The position numbers were made by a program, and so were the translations under genes. The notes below the pieces were generated by a model, which worked only from the letters and a program-made list of their open reading frames with translations, made no database searches and had not been told where the DNA came from. Below, in pieces: positions 19,751 through 31,654 of a stretch of 64,000 nt of DNA (within the stretch, counting starts at the first letter, position 1; every line of letters begins with the position of its first letter). Source of the stretch: Paralithodes platypus (Eukaryota; Arthropoda; Malacostraca; Decapoda; Lithodidae); assembly GCA_032716605.1 (NCBI GenBank), contig JAVRFV010002366.1, positions 390,667-454,666 of the forward strand. The letters run 5' to 3'.

Positions 19751-20756
19751 CAGTTCAACAACTGACAGAGAATTACATCCTTCTTGGTTAGTCCTCTGAT
19801 AGTGGCAAAGGAAATCTCCTCAAAATCTAATGATTCTACCAATTTAATGTACTCAGCCGGGGTTCCTGACACAATATCATCATTAACTGGTAGCCTACTG
19901 AGCGCATCTGCCACTACATTATCTTTTCCTGATTTGTGAACCAAGTCATAATCATATTGGGACAGCAACAAAGCCCATCTTTGGATTCTGGCATTTGCAT
20001 TAGAAGGAATTGGCTTCCGCGGCGGATCCCCAGATCGACCGTGGTGATTGTCACCTAAACATCTACAAAAGTACAAGTTCCCTTTGCCAAACAATCCAAG
20101 TAAAGGCCTGTGATCTGTCCTAGCTACAAAAGGCCTTCCAAGCAAAAAATATCTAAACCTCTTGACCGCATAAACTAAAGCCAGGCCTTCTCTGTCAATT
20201 TGGGCGTAATTCTTTTCCGCCGCTGTCAGTTTTTTGCTTGCAAAGTACACTGGGGTCTCTTCACCCTCCTGGACCTGCAACAAAACACAACCCACCCCAG
20301 TAGGAGATGCATCTACTTCCACAATCAGAGGAGATTGACCATCAAAATTAGTTAGCAAGGTTGAGTTTTTTAAATCCCTTTTGATGGCTTCAAATGCCTT
20401 GTGCTCTAGGGCTGTCCACTGAAATTTTGCACCTTTCTTCAACAGATCATACAAAGGTGAAAGCTTGGTTGAAAAGTTGTTAATAAATTTACAGTAATAA
20501 GTAATGATTCCCAATAAGGAGTGTACTTCTGCAGTTGACTGAGGGGAAGGTGCCTCTAGTATAGCCTGAAGTTTGCTTGGAGAAGGCTTAATGCCATGAC
20601 CATATATATGATACCCTAAATATTCCATGTCACTTACATGGAACATAGACTTCTTCTTGTTAATCTGAACATTATGAGCTTGTAAAATGTTGAGTACCCT
20701 CTTCAGCCTCTCATCATGTTCAGCCTTTGTGTCACCTGCAATGATTATGTCATTAG
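19751..20756 (-). pseudogene. Ty3/gypsy RT C-terminal half and RNase H
   Basis: Continuation of the element at 21251-22949 after a SINE. Starts with NDIIIAGDTKAEHDERL just behind the RT catalytic box. It runs through MEYLGYHIYGHGIKP, SLLGIITYYCKFINNFS and FQWTALEHKAFEAIKRDL (RT connection). RNase H follows: VEVDASPTGVGCVLL, DREGLALVYAVKRFRYFL, ARTDHRPLLGLF, DNVVADALSRLP. A ~22-residue stretch (about 20020-20090, rich in Cys, His and Gly) interrupts the usual RNase H spacing. The frame ends at 19751, where LINE-B begins. The integrase and 3' LTR are missing. Confidence 0.9.
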
Positions 20757-21250
20757 ATTTTTTTTTTTTTTTTTTTTTTCTATATTCCAACTACTACCTC
20801 TCGGGCATAGGCTGATAGCCTTTACACTCAACCGCTGAACACGGTGAGGCCCGTGAGGTCTTGCTCCAGTCTAGGGAGTGAGACATGTGAAGCTTCACGG
20901 CTCGAAGCAATTCCATCTCTGAATCTGCCTCGCCTCTGTGCTTCACAGTCTCACCCCCACAGACTCGGACCCTCACTCTAGGAACGCCACCTATTGAGCA
21001 ATTAACTCACTAGGCATTGCCCCCCTGTAGCATATTTTTGAATATGGGAATAATCATACAATGCTATTTAATCAGGGAACAATGAGGGTATTTTTTTGGC
21101 ATTTCGGTGTGCTGTGGTAATGCACTGATACTAGGTACAGCACAAATTCCATCCCAATAATATCTTCCCATTGACATATTGGGATTCGAACCCGGGTCCA
21201 TTGGATTACCAGTCCAGTGGCAAGACCACTCTGCCACACCTCCCCTAGGC
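20757..21250 (-). mobile_element. SINE-S3 copy 2, full length, tRNA-derived head
   Basis: Minus strand. The head (21178-21246) folds as a tRNA with A box TGGCAGAGTGG (21226-21236), B box GGGTTCGAATCCC (21181-21193) and a GGT anticodon position (Thr-like). A ~400-bp body and a poly-A tail (T run at 20759-20780) follow. It sits in the gypsy RT. The 3' 260 bases match 1815-2172. No clear target duplication is seen. Confidence 0.85.
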
Positions 21251-22949
21251 TGCTACACCTTCTACTTGAGCAATTAATTGGGAAATAAAGCTTTGAAAGA
21301 TAGCTGGAGATGATGAGAGACCAAAAGGTAACCTCCTATACTTGAACAGTCCTTTCTGAGTGTTGATCACTAAGAGTTCTTGGCTCTTCTCATCTACTGG
21401 AATTTGCAAATAAGCATTCTGCAGGTCAATCTTAGAAAATACCGTACCGTTACCAATTCCTGATAATAACTCGTCAATCTTAGGAAGAGGGTACTTATCA
21501 CACCTAATTTGCTTATTCAGTTCTTTAAAATCACCACATATTCTCATTGATTTCTGGTCAGCCTTCAGAACTGGTACAATTGGTGCTGCCCACTCACTAC
21601 AAGAAATTGGTTCCAAAATACCTTCCTTAACAAGCTTATCTAAAGCATCTTCAACCATTGGTTTATGATAAAAAGGAACTGTGCGAGCCTTCATAAATTT
21701 TGGAGAAACATAATTCTTAACCTGTACCTTGGCTACTATGCTTGAGATAGGCTTGCTAGGGTTAACACAGTACTGGTCTAATAAATAGCTTGCCTCTTGA
21801 ACCTGCTGAATTTTGGAATTTTGGTCTAATCCAGCCAAATGAATCCCCACTTTGGCCATGAGATCCTTCCCACATAAATTGTTATTTGAGGAATCAACTA
21901 TATAAAAGGGCTGACTCACCTCCTTACCATTGTATTTAATATGTACCTGCAATCTACCTATCACCTGTACAGTAGAATTATCATAAGCCACTAATCTCTT
22001 CCTTGAAGGCTCGACCTCCAGCTTCAATAACCTAGCCCAATCCGATGTCAAAGTAGAGACTGATGCGCCACTATCAATCTCCAAGGGTACCTGCTTTTCA
22101 TTTATTACAAAATTGAAAATCTCTGCCTTCACCGCACATACAGACTCCTTCACCGTCAACAGTTGTCCCTCTCCATCCTCTTCCGAACTGTCCTGTGCCT
22201 CTGGGTCATTAAGTACCCTCACTGGTCTTGTACCTCTAGCATATTTCTTGGGCTCTCCTGAGGCTTTGCCAGTAGTCCCTGTACTGTTCTTTGTCCTTAG
22301 TTTTGGATTGTTCTGATACTCCTCCCCATAGTCATGCTTCACAGAACCACACACTCTTTTTAAATGTCCCTTCTTTTTACACTTATGGCATGTGAAATCC
22401 TTGAAACGGCACATGCTGTTCTCGGGAGGGAATCCGCAATGACGACAAAGTGGTTTTCCTAGTCTAGGTCCAACATTCACAGCTCTTACTTGCTGCCACT
22501 CACTCCTTTCTCCAACAAATGCCTTTTCCATGTTTAACATCCTCTCAAAAATTCCAGTGGATGTCATTGACTGCAAGTCCAAATTTTCAGCTACTAAATT
22601 TGGAAAATATACTTCCTGCTCTACCGCCATAAACAACTGATCTTGCACTCTTGGATCAAATTGTTCTCCAAAATTACAGTCTTTAGCTAAGGCCTTCAGT
22701 TCTGCATACAATTAATTTAAATGTTCTCCCGTCTTCTTCTTTCTTTGCTGGAAGGCTAGCAAACTACGGTGATATGAGGGTTTGACGATAAAATGTTTCT
22801 TCAGAGCAGCCACTAGCTCACTAAGATTTAGTATGAGGCAAATCTGGAGCACAAAGGTTGCCTAACACACTGTAAATCTCGGTACCAACAGACACTAGCA
22901 ACACATTTTTCTTTTTATCTGCCTCTGTTACAGCCAAGTGAGCAAAATT
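21251..22949 (-). pseudogene. Ty3/gypsy gag C-terminal part, protease and RT N-terminal half
   Basis: Minus strand from 22949: gag matrix-like text (AHLAVTEADKKKNVLL, TEIYSVLGNLCAPDLP), then the zinc knuckle CHKCKKKGHLKRVC (C-x2-C-x4-H-x4-C). Next come the protease VPLEIDSGASVSTLTSDW and RT blocks EGILEPISCSEWAAPIVPV, SMRICGDFKELNKQIRCDKY and SKIDLQNAYLQIPVD (catalytic Asp), then RLPFGLSSSPAIFQSFISQL. A TAA lies in frame near 22713. The frame is cut at about 21251 by SINE-S3, immediately before the Y-x-D-D box. The order gag-PR-RT-RH is that of Ty3/gypsy. Confidence 0.92.
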
Positions 22950-23013
22950 ATAGGTTTGACTCCTATAAGGAGATAAAGAAAACCTAATATTTAGTAGTGG
23001 CCCCGTAATCATT

Positions 23014-23300
23014 GACGAACATGCCTATTACATAAGGTATCCTCTTCAAACACTAATCCGCCGTAGTTTGAATCTACCGCGCAGAGCATTTAAAAACTGA
23101 GGAGCCTTCATCATGAGCGCACGCGACCTCACTCATGGCTTCAGTCATTATGAATTGGGTTCTCACTACGAAAAAACTTTGTAAAAAATAAAAACAAAAA
23201 GAAAATAAGAATAACTATCTAATAATCTTTCCATCATATCGTGGATGTACTTGTGTGGATTTCTGACCAGAAGCTGATTCAGGCGTCATTCCTCCTTCAC
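23014..23300. repeat. DIRS-2 3' inverted terminal repeat
   Basis: Equivalent to 7838-8121, and reverse complement of about 31220-31500. Confidence 0.88.
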
Positions 23301-23371
23301 TGACATATCAAGTAAACCAAAATCCTTAATACATCAACGAATGGGAAGGGGACGGTCGGGAGGGCCCCAGT

Positions 23372-23479
23372 CGTCAATGATTACGGGGCCACTACTAAAT
23401 ATTAGGTTTTCTTTATCTCCTTACAGGAGTCAAACCTATAATTTATTAGTGGTCCCTCCATCATTGACGAACATGCCTG
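23372..23479. repeat. DIRS-2 internal complementary region
   Basis: Equivalent to 8196-8302. It contains the end-to-end junction ACCTATAATTTATTAG. Confidence 0.88.
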
Positions 23480-24025
23480 ATTTCTAAGACTGGAGGGGGA
23501 CATTCGTAATCATATCATAACTCTATAAAAGCAGATAATAAAAAACAACCACATAGTATTCTTACTTTTGAAAAATATATTTAAATATGGCGTAGGCCAA
23601 AAATATACAAGAAAAAGGGGTTCAGGCAGGTGCGTGCTTCAAAGAAGTCTGCCTGACAACAAATGGGTAACCCTGAAGATTCTGAACACAGATCTGTAGT
23701 TACAAAGGCACCCCACTCAACGAGTGGTGACAAAAATAACAAGTTATAAGTTTATATGTGCACATAATAAACCCCAAAATAATCGTGGAGATAAATTGCA
23801 AAGGATCTCCACTGTTCTAATATTAGATTGCTTTCGCAGTTAAAACTACTATAACAACACCGTTGTTTTGTACTAACATTGTACTAGCACAATTTCCCCC
23901 CCCCCCTTCTCGTGAAAATAAACAAAAGTGACTGCAGGGCCACCTAGACCCTCTGCCTTAAAGCTATACATGGTAAGGAAGGTTTGTCTAGAGCAACTGA
24001 CAAGTATCTAGACAAAAACGTATGA
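23480..24025 (-). pseudogene. DIRS-2 recombinase 3' end (frameshifted) and downstream region
   Basis: The catalytic-Tyr segment (near 24000-24060) is out of frame with the main recombinase frame, after an expanded T run at 24067-24075. The rest matches 8303-8867 and is non-coding, with a C run at 23899-23909. Confidence 0.7.
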
Positions 24026-26752
24026 TTAGACGCCCACAACTGAGTGGACGCGATATCTTCTACTGATTTTTTTTTTCAGGAAATGTAAAGAAGCTGCCCA
24101 TTTGCGTAAATCGTGGGCCCTACCCACAACGCCGGGATTACTCTCTTTAATGACTTCGACCAGAAGAGAGGCTAATCGTCGTTTAAGTAAGCGTTTACCC
24201 GTACTTGCTACCCATAAAGCACCTTGGGGGTTAAGAGGAGCTACTCTCAAATATTTGGTTAGAGCTTGCACTGGACATAGATTATGATGCACCTTTCCCC
24301 TTTTTAACGCCGGCACCGTGAACTCAGAAAACACGTGTGCACTGTGCTCATTCTTGGCTACAAAACCTGGGTAAGGTGCAATGTAAATACATTCATTAAG
24401 TCTGCCAAACCTAAGGCAATTAGGTGTGTTGCTCATCGCCGCCAGCTCAGACACTCTGTTCCCGGTGGCCAAAGCCATAAGGAAAACCGCCTTTTTTAAG
24501 AGTAATGCAAAGTCTGCAGTATTTTGGTACAGACGAGAGTGAAGTAAAGACAAGGCTTTGTCGAGAGACCAAGTAGGCATGAGCTGACGGGGAGGTGGAC
24601 GAAGTTTAAAACAAGCTCTCATAAAACCTGTTTCCTCCGCCACCGGTATGGAGAGACCTGTCAGGTCTAAAAAGGGCACTCTAATCGCAGTTAAGTGATT
24701 TTTTAATGTTACCACAGATAAATGTTTCTGCTCAAACAGATAATTTAAATAATTGAAAACTAAAGCCACTGACGGCACATTCTGTTCCGTTCTGATGATC
24801 CAGGAAGTAAAAGCTTGCCAATGTGAGTGATACTGTCGTTTCGTAGACTGAGTATATTGATTGATTAATTTATTGGTCACATCTCTACCGTATGGTGCTA
24901 GCCACTTGGCCTCCTGAATGTCCATAATGCAAAAGTCAGCGAGGTCGCTAGGTTGCCAATCGTGTCTAAGTGGAAATACCCGACCGGGAGCGACACCGGG
25001 TCCGGGCACCACGTTTTCAATTGCTGGTACCACAACTGCGCCGGCCACAGGGGCGCGATTAGCGAGACTAAGCCTCGATAATCTCGTAGTTTGTTCACTA
25101 CGTGGCACATTAGTGACGCATCTGGCGGCGGAAACAGATAGATGGAGCTCCATCTGTTCCAGTCTGTCACTAGGGCGTCTGGCCCCCCTGCCGGCGTTTT
25201 CGCCCGGCGGGTGAGGTATAGAGGGAGTTTGTGAGTCTCCTCGGACGCAAAAAGATCCACTTGTGGATGGGAGAGCTCTGCAATCATTAGGTTGAAAATG
25301 GGTTGCTTGAGCTCCCATTCTACTGTCGTGCTCTGTCTCCGGGACAGAGCGTCTGCCCAGACGTTCGCTACGCCTGGGAGATAAGATGCGTGAAGGTAAA
25401 TGTCTAGTCTGTTGGCGAGAGTAAAAATCTCTTCCGACACGTTTAGCAACCTCCTTGACCTCGTTGATCCTTGTTTCTGAATACAGTGAACTGCATTCAG
25501 ATTGTCCATTCTGAAGGCCACCGACTTGCCCTGTAACGCCGGCCCGTGAGCCTTTAGGAAATACAAGGGGACTAGTAATTCTTTGACATTGATGTGAGAG
25601 ATTTCTAAGTGGGACCAAAGCCCCTGACCCTGGTGCCCCTGATTTGACTGAAATCCCCACCCTATCGTGCCTGACGCATCCGTGTCTACCCATACCGTTG
25701 GTGGAGGAGAGGTCCATGACATTATTGAGTGCAACGTTTCCCTCTTTGCCCAGACCGCTAGCAAGGTGTGGATTAATTTCGGGATGGGCCATAATTTTCC
25801 CGCCGGTAAGAGCGGGAAATATTTGTTGCCTTCCAATATTAATAGTTTTACTTTCAACCGGCCCAACTTGACAGTTAGTTGAATCCAGTTGAGAGAGCCT
25901 ACCAGAGACTCCCAGACCCTCCGCGTCGTAGTCAGACTGTGAAGAAACATGAACAGTTTCCTGCGAAACCTGTTGCGATTGTCCACACTCTGACTCAGAG
26001 TGAGAGCGGCCGTGTCCCAGACCAGCCCTATCCACTGAATTACTCGTGAGGGAACAAGGTTTGACTTTACCAGATTTACCTTGAAGCCTAGAGTTTTGAC
26101 ATGATTTAAAATAATATTGACATGTTTGATGCATAAGTGTTGTGTCTCTGCCACCACCAGCCAGTCGTCTAGGTACCACAACACTCTGATCCCCTGTTTT
26201 AACAATGGCATCAGGGCTTGCCGGACTAATTTCGTGAATAATCGAGGTGCTAGGTTCAAGCCGAACGGCATCCTTTGAAAAACAAAATTTTGGTGCCTGA
26301 TCCGTAAGGCCAAAAACCTTTGAAATCTTTTGTTGACCGAGACGTGCCAATAGGCGTCTGTCAGGTCTAGTGAACACATCCAACCTCCCGGCGGAAGTGT
26401 TAGCCTGATTTGGTGTACTGTTAACATTCTGAAAGATTCGTTGTGAATGTGAAGGTTCAGATAAGACAGGTCTACGACCGGCCTCATCTGAACACTGTCC
26501 CTTTTGGGAACCAAAAATAGTTTGGACGTGAATACAGGGTAATTTGGGGGGACCGGGATGATGACATTCTTGGCAATCATTTCCTGGACCAGTGACTCCA
26601 CCTCTAAAGAAACAAAATTCGCCGTTGTCGGCTGACGTAAGCGAGGTCGCCGGAGCCACTGCCAAGTGATGCCTTTGCGTGCCACCATCCGTGCCCAAGT
26701 GTTTAAAGGCCATGCTTGGTGACACGTTCGGAACGACCCAGTTAGCAGACAA
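24026..26752 (-). pseudogene. DIRS-2 tyrosine recombinase frame with long overlap extension
   Basis: The domain at about 24070-24930 retains TQSTKRQYHSHWQAF, ATGNRVSELAAMSN (Arg), RGKVHHNLCPVQAL and GRAHDLRKWAASLHF (His-x-x-Arg). It then shifts frame in a homopolymer, losing the SRYL tyrosine. As in DIRS-1, the frame stays open ~610 codons upstream across the RT/RNase H gene. Without the insertion found in DIRS-1, it shows the layout of the intact enzyme. Confidence 0.8.
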
Positions 26753-26802
26753 GGGTTCGCCGGCTGTACTACCCTCGGGTCCTCCGGCCTTAAGGTTGGC
26801 AC
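24898..26802 (-). CDS. DIRS-2 reverse transcriptase / RNase H / methyltransferase-like protein
   Basis: An open 634-residue frame, collinear with DIRS-1 RT. The same catalytic boxes are intact: CSLDLTDAYWHV, WYLDDWLVV, VDTDASGTIGWG, NVKELL, RMDNLNAV, NVWADALSR. Differences from DIRS-1 are scattered substitutions (for example LANRLDIYLHAS against LAISLDIYLHAS). It overlaps the recombinase frame by about 1.86 kb and starts 17 bases after gag. Confidence 0.92.
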   Translation of the reverse strand: MPTLRPEDPRVVQPANPCLLTGSFRTCHQAWPLNTWARMVARKGITWQWLRRPRLRQPTTANFVSLEVESLVQEMIAKNVIIPVPPNYPVFTSKLFLVPKRDSVQMRPVVDLSYLNLHIHNESFRMLTVHQIRLTLPPGGWMCSLDLTDAYWHVSVNKRFQRFLALRIRHQNFVFQRMPFGLNLAPRLFTKLVRQALMPLLKQGIRVLWYLDDWLVVAETQHLCIKHVNIILNHVKTLGFKVNLVKSNLVPSRVIQWIGLVWDTAALTLSQSVDNRNRFRRKLFMFLHSLTTTRRVWESLVGSLNWIQLTVKLGRLKVKLLILEGNKYFPLLPAGKLWPIPKLIHTLLAVWAKRETLHSIMSWTSPPPTVWVDTDASGTIGWGFQSNQGHQGQGLWSHLEISHINVKELLVPLYFLKAHGPALQGKSVAFRMDNLNAVHCIQKQGSTRSRRLLNVSEEIFTLANRLDIYLHASYLPGVANVWADALSRRQSTTVEWELKQPIFNLMIAELSHPQVDLFASEETHKLPLYLTRRAKTPAGGPDALVTDWNRWSSIYLFPPPDASLMCHVVNKLRDYRGLVSLIAPLWPAQLWYQQLKTWCPDPVSLPVGYFHLDTIGNLATSLTFALWTFRRPSG

Positions 26803-26819
26803 CGGGAGTGAGAGAGACT

Positions 26820-29440
26820 TTAGTTTTTTGATGGTGGGGTTGGTGGTGCTGGACGCTTTGCCGGCTGGCTGGTGTTGGCCGAAGACTGGCCCTGACCTGG
26901 CTTATGCTGGCCGCGTCCTCTCTGACCTGAAAACCGACTCTGTCTATGCCTGTACTGACCTTGGGGGGAGTGGGAGGACTTAGGCAGAAGAAAGGGTTTA
27001 GATCCCCCTGGCTGAGCTTTAGCAGTTGGCCTGGGTTTGGGGAAGTTAAAAGCAGGTTTCTTAGCAGGGGTGGGACTGTGCTTAACGGCCTTTGCCATAT
27101 TGAACACTGTTCGCCACACTTCAGGGGACATTAAAGAGGGAGTAAGCACTGGTGACATGATCACCTGATTCGCAATGCGATCAGGTAGCTTGCGAACTAA
27201 AGACATTCTGAGATCTTGTCTTGCTCGTACCGCCTCAAGCAAGGCGGTGCGTATGTCACCCAAGGATTGGATTGACGACTGGAGGAGCAGTCGCCGGGAT
27301 AATTCAACCGATCTTCTGGCATCCGCGTCTGCGATTGCCTGAGTGGACCGCAGTAAAGACTTAGCCACCTGTTGAGACACTATGTACTGAGAGAACAGGC
27401 GAAAAGCTTTCCCCCTTAGCCTAAATTCTCTGTCTAGGTGAGTAGGGGTAGGGGTAGTGAAGGGGTCTTTTAGCTCACAAAGATTAATCTTAGGGGCAGC
27501 TAGGAAAGAAAACAAGGCTGCTGGGACTCCGCCGGCAGAACCTACCGGCATGGAGAACCAAGAATGAGTATCCTGAGGGATCTGGTGGGAAGATTTAGAA
27601 GTAAATGTGGTTGCAAAGTTTTGAGCCTCTATCTCCCAATCTACCCAAGGTCCTGGACCCAACTGCCCCACCTTCAAAACTGGATTAGCTGCTTCGTCTG
27701 TGACGGTCTGTAAATCAAGTTCAGGAGTGAGAGCTGACAGAGTCTTAATATCATTAAACCCATCCAGCCTAGACCAGTCTGAAAATAGTTTCGAAGCTGA
27801 GGCAGGGGGTAAAGCTGGTTTAGTAGCATACACAAAATAGTCTTGGTGATAATAACTAGGTATAGCCTTGATGTTTACATCTAGTACATTTCCCAAATTA
27901 TCCAAGGCCCTTAATTTCTTTGATTTTTGCCCTGGATGACCCACTCACGCGGTACCGGGAGTTCCCCTGACAAGGTAGGTTGGGCGAGCTCTGGGTTAGT
28001 GGGGGTCAAAAGGACCCATGACTCGTCTGGTCCATAAAGCAAGGGCATAGCTACCTTTCTGAGAGGCGCCTTGTCTAGAGGGGGTGGATTGACGTCCGTG
28101 ATGACCCTGACATTTGAAGTTGTCAATGCCGCCGTAGCAGGCTTAGTAACCACTGATGGTGACAGAGTGGGTGGGTTAGGGATCTTAGATAAAGCAATCG
28201 AAGTCATCAGAGGCCGTACCGTAGAACTTGTCGTGGGAGCCCCCAAGTCCATAGTGGGGGTTTCCTGTTGTTGGCCAAACAATTTAGATAAAGCATCAGT
28301 AAGTAGCCCATTAATTTCTTGCGCAGTAACAAATTGGTTAGATGATGAACTTACAGGTGAATCATTAATATCCTGCGCGGCGTCTAAGCCTGAGCCTGAC
28401 TCTTGCCCTTTCATCTCCGAAATTATTGAAACCTCGTCTTTCTCCTCCTGATCCTCCTGAGAAGACCCCGCCGAAGCTGGGGTACCTTGTTGCCAAGATA
28501 AGTCAGGAATAGAGGATGGGATCGCCGCGTCCCTGTGGACATCAGCTACTGTGTGACTCGTTTGAGTCGGACGTGGGTGGTCAGACCCTGGCTGAGCAAA
28601 CCGCCAAACACCGAGGCCCTGGCCTACACTCTCTTGGGAGTCTGAAACATTCTCAATTATTGAACCCCCTGAACTTTCCAATTCCAGGGTTAGAATATTA
28701 ATAGGTAAATCCTCTTTAGGGACAGGCACCGCACTGGACCCTTGAGGCCTAACACAAACTTTGTCTGAGGTAGAGGTACGATGAGAGGCACTAGAAGCTG
28801 GTGAATGTAGGGAGGACTTTCGCTTATGGGAATCCTTTTTGGAGGATTTATGGCTACGGTGTGACCGAGAACTACTCTTAGATTTGGAGGAATCCTCGCC
28901 GTGACCACTGGTGGAACTTTCCGTCCTACTCTTCTTACTCGCTGGTGAAGAGGCAAGACTAGAAGACTGGCGTCTGAGAGGTGACCGAGACCGAGATCTC
29001 TCCCGAGACGATGAGGCGGACGCCGGGGGTGTAGGCTCTCTTGGACGTTTCGGTGTAGTAGCCGAAGATACAGAACCCTGACCAGTCTCCGCCGGCTTAT
29101 AACTCGTGACTCTAGAGGAACGTTTAGGGGGAGGGTGTTCAAATAGCAATCGATCCCAAAGAGGGACGTTGTCACATTGAAGTGATTTATGCGCAACAAT
29201 TGTAGTGTAGGCTGCCATCTGCTGCCTTACTTCTCTTAAAGCTACTGCCGCGGTCTTATCATTATCGCAAAGGACCTTGATAGCTAATTGGGAGCAAAAA
29301 GAACAATTACGCATTACCCAGAGACCCCTTGAACGGTCTAGACATTTAACACACCTTATGCAACGGGTATGCACAAAAATAGGGATACCGGCACAAGCAG
29401 GGGTAGTGCATAAAGCAAAGACTGGGGCTGAGGTAGCCAT
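26820..29440 (-). pseudogene. DIRS-2 gag-like protein, one frameshift
   Basis: The N-terminal part (27911-29440) has the Cys-rich start (CTTPACAG, CIRCVKC, NCSFC) and the RS-rich segment. The C-terminal part (26820-27944) carries LDREFRLRGKAFRLFSQY and the Gly/Arg/Gln-rich tail. The two parts overlap in different phases around 27911-27944, just after PVPREWVIQG, so a single indel broke the frame. Otherwise it is collinear with DIRS-1 gag. Confidence 0.85.
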
Positions 29441-31219
29441 GACAGAGACTGGTGGGGAAACTACCGCCGGGTCTGTATTGGTCCGCCGGAGCCCAGCTCT
29501 GGAAAAAAAAAAAAAAATGTCCAGGAATTAATGCTCATAAGGTTAACCCAACATGTTCGCACATAAGTGTTAATAACCCACCGGATAACGAGATGTAATG
29601 ACACAACGATCACAGCTCGCTACGCGGCGGGGTTCAGAATATCTAAACAAATCTTTTGAAGAAAGTGAAGAATACCCTCGGACATAATATAACTGTCCAG
29701 CATGGCGATTATAGTCTTTCTGGTGGTGACTGTCTTAAGATTCAATTTTTGGAACAAAAACAACCCCCCATAAAGACGCCGGCCCTTGAAATATTTTAGT
29801 AGAATAACACAGGGCAGGCTGACACGAGATCTGATTTTTAACGAATTGTCACAAAAAGATCGCCGTAAGGTTGAAGGCGGCGATACCTAATTGTATCACT
29901 AAATTAAGTGGTTAACTCGAAATTGAATTGTAAATTCCTTTTTTCCTCCACCTAGGAGCACCCCCGGGTGTGAAAAACGAAGTTAACCCTAATTGAACCT
30001 TCAATCGCCGTAAGAATAAAGGCGGCGATACATATAGTATCATTTAAAATGGATTGGTTAATGAACTAATTGACTTAGTTGTTCATCCCACCCTACCAAG
30101 GTACACCCGCCGGGTGAGATGTTAAAAAGTTAACCCCATAAGTTCCTGTCCCCACTTCTTTGTAAAAGATCGCCGGGGAGGAAAGCCCTTAACAACAGCT
30201 AGGTTTTTCATCTGGTTTTTGTAAAACCTGGTAGAAAAACTACATAACGTATGTTCGCATGAACAACGTTTTATAGATGGGTACAGTCATTCCGCCGGGA
30301 ATCAAAGGGTGCCTGAAACCAGGTACCAACAGAGACGCAGTCCTGGAGAGCCACAGACACCTCATCGCCGGGAATACCAGCCTGTGTGAAAACCACGTGT
30401 GGCCCAACACGGCTCTCGGCCGGGTTTTTTCATGGTGAAACCGAGAAAAAACCCGCCGGAAGGAAACCCACCCCGAACAGACACCATCTGATCGTACAAC
30501 GGACACGAAGGAAGCCACGCACGACTAACCTAAGTCCACACAATAATCCGTGGAATTAGCCAATACACAACTAAACCAGGAACAAACATAGTCCGAGGAA
30601 TTAGCCAATACACAACTAAAACCCGGATACACATGACACAGTAGGGCATATTTATAAATAATAAACAATAACACTTGTACATGTGGCAAAGCTACGCGCG
30701 GCTGGCTAGGCCTAAGTAGACGGCATAATAAATGTTGAAATATACACAAAACACTGGAAATATCACAACAGGAACCACCGCCAACACACCACTGTAGCAA
30801 ATACTTCCGGCAAAGGGAAAGACTGACTCGGGACCCAGAAAAAACTTCACTAAGTGAAGAAAAATACGCTGGGAACGTCAGCAAGCAAAGCTTACCTCAT
30901 CAGAAAGATAAAAGGCAGCAATAACTAACGCGTAATGAAAGCCGCCTGCAACACAAGCTAACTAACTGTGAAAAAGTTCACATGTCCACAACAGGACCAC
31001 GAGGGAACATCCGAAATAGATGCCCCAAACACACAACCCAAAATACACTGCACTGCGGGCAACCAGCCCAGGACACTCCTGCTACACATATCCTAACCTT
31101 ACTCGATACATCCCGGAGTAAACAAATGAGAAAAAACTCACTAGGGACGCAGCAAATGCGGAATCAGCGGAGCGTGGGGAGACACGTCCGGGCAGGCTGA
31201 GCGCAGAGCAGAGAAGGAG
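29441..31219 (-). promoter_or_regulatory. DIRS-2 5' leader
   Basis: Aligns with 14990-16776. It keeps the paired ATCGCC...GGCGAT hairpins (29868-29894, 30005-30032) with changed loops but unchanged stems. CACCCGCCGGGTG is intact at about 30105-30118 and partly lost near 29958. An A run sits at 29502-29518. No gene is seen. Confidence 0.55.
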
Positions 31220-31500
31220 GAATGACGCCTGAATCAGCGTCTGGTCAGAAATCCACACAAGTACATCCACGATATGATGGAAAGCTTATTAGATAGTTAT
31301 TCTTATTTTCTTTTTGTTTTTATTTTTTACGAAGTTTTTTCGTAGTGAGAACCCAATTCATAATGACTGAAGCCATGAGTGAGGTCGCGTGCGCTCATGA
31401 TGAAGGCTCCTCAGTTTTTAAATGCTCTGCGCGGTAGATTCAAAGTACGGCGGATTAGTGTTTGAAGAGGATGCCTTATGTAATAGGCATGTTCGTCAAT
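31220..31500. repeat. DIRS-2 5' inverted terminal repeat
   Basis: Equivalent to 16777-17058. Reads GGAATGACGCCTGAATCAGC through GGCATGTTCGTCAATGATGG. Confidence 0.88.
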
Positions 31501-31523
31501 GATGGAGGGGCCACTAATAAATT

Positions 31524-31610
31524 AGCTTCTAATAAACTCAGCCATAGTTCTAAAGAAATCTTTGTTGGGTCAAAACGTTCAATTTTAAACTGTGATGCTG
31601 TTCCCGCCAT
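31524..31610 (-). pseudogene. Ty3/gypsy gag N terminus, separated by DIRS-2
   Basis: Minus strand ATG at 31608-31610 begins MAGTASQFKIERFDPTKISL then ELWLSLLEAN, a typical gypsy gag opening. It joins FAHLAVTEADKK at 22949 once DIRS-2 is removed. The leader upstream contains the palindrome CCAGGCCCCAAGCCTGG (31625-31641). No LTR or primer-binding site could be fixed because a LINE lies at 31655. Confidence 0.85.
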
Positions 31611-31654
31611 GACGAACAAGACTCCCAGGCCCCAAGCCTGGAGGAACTTGCTTC

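Larger units (their letters stand above)
22950..31523 (-). mobile_element. DIRS-2: second DIRS1-like element, inserted in gypsy gag
   Basis: Same family and orientation as DIRS-1, lacking the recombinase insertion (8.57 kb). Ends are ATAGGTTTGACTCC on the left and CCACTAATAAATT on the right. Removing it rejoins gypsy gag in frame (LLEAN followed by FAHLAV) with only AATTT shared by both junctions and the circle core. That is the expected product of tyrosine-recombinase integration without target duplication. Gag carries a frameshift and the recombinase loses its C terminus, so this copy is also defective. Confidence 0.93.

Noticed and set aside
21178..21246. A functional tRNA-Thr gene on the minus strand
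   Set aside because: The head continues directly into a SINE body with a poly-A tail inside gypsy. The anticodon stem has a mismatch and no terminator follows the acceptor stem.
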